Part shown: positions 62,600 through 64,000 of the stretch, piece after piece
Layout of the letters: each line of letters opens with the position of its first letter
Position numbering within the stretch: the first letter of the stretch is position 1
Assembly: GCA_021787435.1 (NCBI GenBank)
Contig: JAJYLY010000001.1
Span: 186,001 to 250,000, forward strand
Length of the DNA stretch: 64,000 nt
Direction of reading: 5' to 3'
Source: Pseudomonadota bacterium
GTDB taxonomy: Bacteria > Pseudomonadota > Gammaproteobacteria > Burkholderiales > Gallionellaceae
Program-made: the position numbers and the translations under genes
The notes under the pieces: model-generated
Seen by the model: the letters and a program-made list of their open reading frames with translations, nothing else
Told to the model about the DNA's origin: nothing
The model's database searches: none

Positions 62600-63730
62600 T
62601 CATGACTGCAAGGCCGACTCGATGACTGCGCCACCAAGACACACGTCACCATCATAGAACACGACCGACTGGCCGGGCGTGACCGCCCATTGAGGCTCAT
62701 CGAATATGACAGAACAATGCACATCCGACGTGATGCGGCAGGCGGCGTCGGCTTGGCGGTAGCGCGTCTTGGCAGCATAGGGATGGCCGATGGATGGCGA
62801 TGTACCGCTGATCCAGTGGGCATTGAGTGCTGTAAGGCGATTGGACAGAAGCAAGGGATGGTCGTGCCCCTGCACCACGATCAGCCGGTTTTTTTCCATG
62901 TCCTTGCCGGCGACAAACCACGGTTCATGCAGTTCACTGTGCTCGGTTTTCTCTGTTTTCTGTTTTCCACCCTCAGCCTTCTGTCCTCTGATGCCACCTA
63001 TCCCCAACCCCTGACGCTGGCCTATGGTATAGAAAGACAATCCAACATGCTTTCCGATCAATCTGCCTTCAGGCGTGCGCATCTCGCCCGGAAGGGTGGG
63101 CAGATAACGGCTCAGAAATTCGCGGAACGGGCGCTCGCCGATGAAACAGATGCCGGTGCTGTCCTTTTTGGCAAAGTTGCACAGGCCATGCTGTTTTGCA
63201 ATCTCGCGTACTTCCGATTTGAGCATGTTGCCTAGAGGGAACATCGCGCGGCTCAATTGCATTTGATTCAGTCTGTGCAGGAAATAGCTCTGATCCTTGC
63301 TGCTATCTTTCGCTTTCAGCAATTGGAACAGCCCGTCGACTTCACGCACCTTCGCATAATGTCCAGTGGCGATGGTATCGGCACCCAGCGCGATCGCGTG
63401 ATCTAGGAAGGCCTTGAACTTGATCTCCGCATTGCAAAGTATGTCCGGATTAGGTGTGCGCCCTGTCTGATATTCGTTAAGGAAGGCACTGAACACGCGG
63501 TCCCTGTACTCCTTCGCAAAATTTACCGCCTCGATGGGAATGCCGATATTGTCGGCGACCGATACTGCATCGATCAGATCTTGGCGGGAAGAACAGTATT
63601 CGCCGTCATCGTCATCCTCCCAGTTCTTCATGAACAGGCCGATCACGTCATAGCCCTGCTGCTTCAGAAGTAAAGCGGTGACTGAAGAATCCACCCCGCC
63701 CGACATACCAACGACAACGCGCTTAGTCAT
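62600..63730 (-). CDS. mnmA: tRNA-specific 2-thiouridylase with an internal insertion
   Basis: A 376-residue MnmA. PP-loop [16 protein letters not shown], catalytic Cys in [14 protein letters not shown] and second Cys in [14 protein letters not shown] are present. After GLGIGG the protein has an extra charged stretch of about 20 residues rich in Lys, Glu and Gln (near residues 247-268) before [10 protein letters not shown]. coli MnmA has only a few residues there. It adds sulfur to U34 of Glu, Gln and Lys tRNAs. It overlaps nudJ by 8 bp, the same order as in enterobacteria. Confidence 0.96.
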   Translation of the reverse strand: MTKRVVVGMSGGVDSSVTALLLKQQGYDVIGLFMKNWEDDDDGEYCSSRQDLIDAVSVADNIGIPIEAVNFAKEYRDRVFSAFLNEYQTGRTPNPDILCNAEIKFKAFLDHAIALGADTIATGHYAKVREVDGLFQLLKAKDSSKDQSYFLHRLNQMQLSRAMFPLGNMLKSEVREIAKQHGLCNFAKKDSTGICFIGERPFREFLSRYLPTLPGEMRTPEGRLIGKHVGLSFYTIGQRQGLGIGGIRGQKAEGGKQKTEKTEHSELHEPWFVAGKDMEKNRLIVVQGHDHPLLLSNRLTALNAHWISGTSPSIGHPYAAKTRYRQADAACRITSDVHCSVIFDEPQWAVTPGQSVVFYDGDVCLGGAVIESALQS

Positions 63731-64000
63731 AATGAATCAGAAGGTCAAGCGAATAGCGCCTGCCTGCCAGATAATCCTCGCAGCATCGCAACACTAGCGG
63801 GCTGCGGTGTTTCGACTGGCTGGCGCGTATCTCCTCTATCGTCAGCCACACCGTGCGCAAGATCCCGCGGTCCAGTGAACGTTCGGGGTGATGACAGGAG
63901 AGGTTGCCGCCAAACGCAAAGCGCAGATAAGTGGTGTTGGATTCTGCAGCATGCCATCGATAAACGCCGACCAAATATTTCGGCTCGAAATCATAGGCCG
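63723..64000 (-). CDS. nudJ: NUDIX hydrolase, C-terminal part (start outside window)
   Basis: The last 91 codons of a NUDIX protein; the Nudix box lies beyond the window. The visible part ([36 protein letters not shown]) and the overlap with mnmA fit NudJ, which hydrolyses thiamine pyrophosphate precursors and nucleoside phosphates. Identification leans on gene order. Confidence 0.75.
   Translation of the reverse strand, partial: AYDFEPKYLVGVYRWHAAESNTTYLRFAFGGNLSCHHPERSLDRGILRTVWLTIEEIRASQSKHRSPLVLRCCEDYLAGRRYSLDLLIHYD

Overview
This is a 64 kb chromosomal window that looks like a betaproteobacterium, probably of the Nitrosomonadales/Gallionellaceae type. That is an inference from gene order (hom-thrC-alaA, nudJ-mnmA, lpxC-dciA-secA-argJ), from protein sequence character and from the Fur-linked iron uptake operon. 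No rRNA or other decisive marker is present. Most of it is ordinary, densely packed chromosome. Two stretches are not: a hydroxyacid catabolic cluster (about 14.3-32.4 kb) and a tRNA-Ser genomic island (about 41.5-51.8 kb).

Layout. 1-14.3 kb: the 5' two thirds of purL (minus strand), nnrD, a spermidine-synthase-like methyltransferase, cytochrome b561, a P-type cation ATPase, fur, a Fur-box-linked cupredoxin/FTR1 iron permease/outer-membrane protein operon, a PleD-like diguanylate cyclase, a PBP7-like D,D-peptidase with a His-rich segment, and a clsB/ybhP pair. 14.3-32.4 kb: 2-hydroxyacid dehydrogenase, tartronate-semialdehyde-reductase-type enzyme, MmsA, a complete Liv ABC transporter (LivM and LivG fused), a four-carbon acid sugar kinase and a divergent phosphoketolase-like ThDP enzyme, all leftward. 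An IclR regulator with GlcG-like LutABC genes runs rightward, followed by a glycerate 2-kinase and an AEC permease running leftward. Together these read as uptake and oxidation of small hydroxy/sugar acids into glycerate and acetyl units, but the substrate cannot be read from sequence.

32.4-41.4 kb: thrC, hom, alaA (leftward), then a Mth938-like protein, MoxR/DUF58/TgpA transglutaminase operon, queD and tRNA-Ser(UGA). 41.49-51.80 kb: an integrative element inserted into the tRNA-Ser 3' end. It has a P4-type integrase at the left, an AlpA regulator at the right, an imperfect copy of the tRNA 3' end at the right border, and paired GTGGTAAC sites with the same 12 bp spacing near both ends. Its cargo is the most unusual part of the window: two tandem degenerate FtsZ-like proteins (one with an apparent Tat signal), a three-repeat Cys/His mini-protein, two tandem AT-rich GIY-YIG proteins, a WYL regulator, and a roughly 520 bp non-coding region packed with hairpins.

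51.8-64 kb: an IS3 transposase remnant, an EAL-HDOD protein, an Slp lipoprotein, a DUF815 ATPase, argJ, a cyclic-nucleotide-binding protein, secA, an M23 peptidase, dciA, a small membrane protein, lpxC, mnmA and the 3' end of nudJ.
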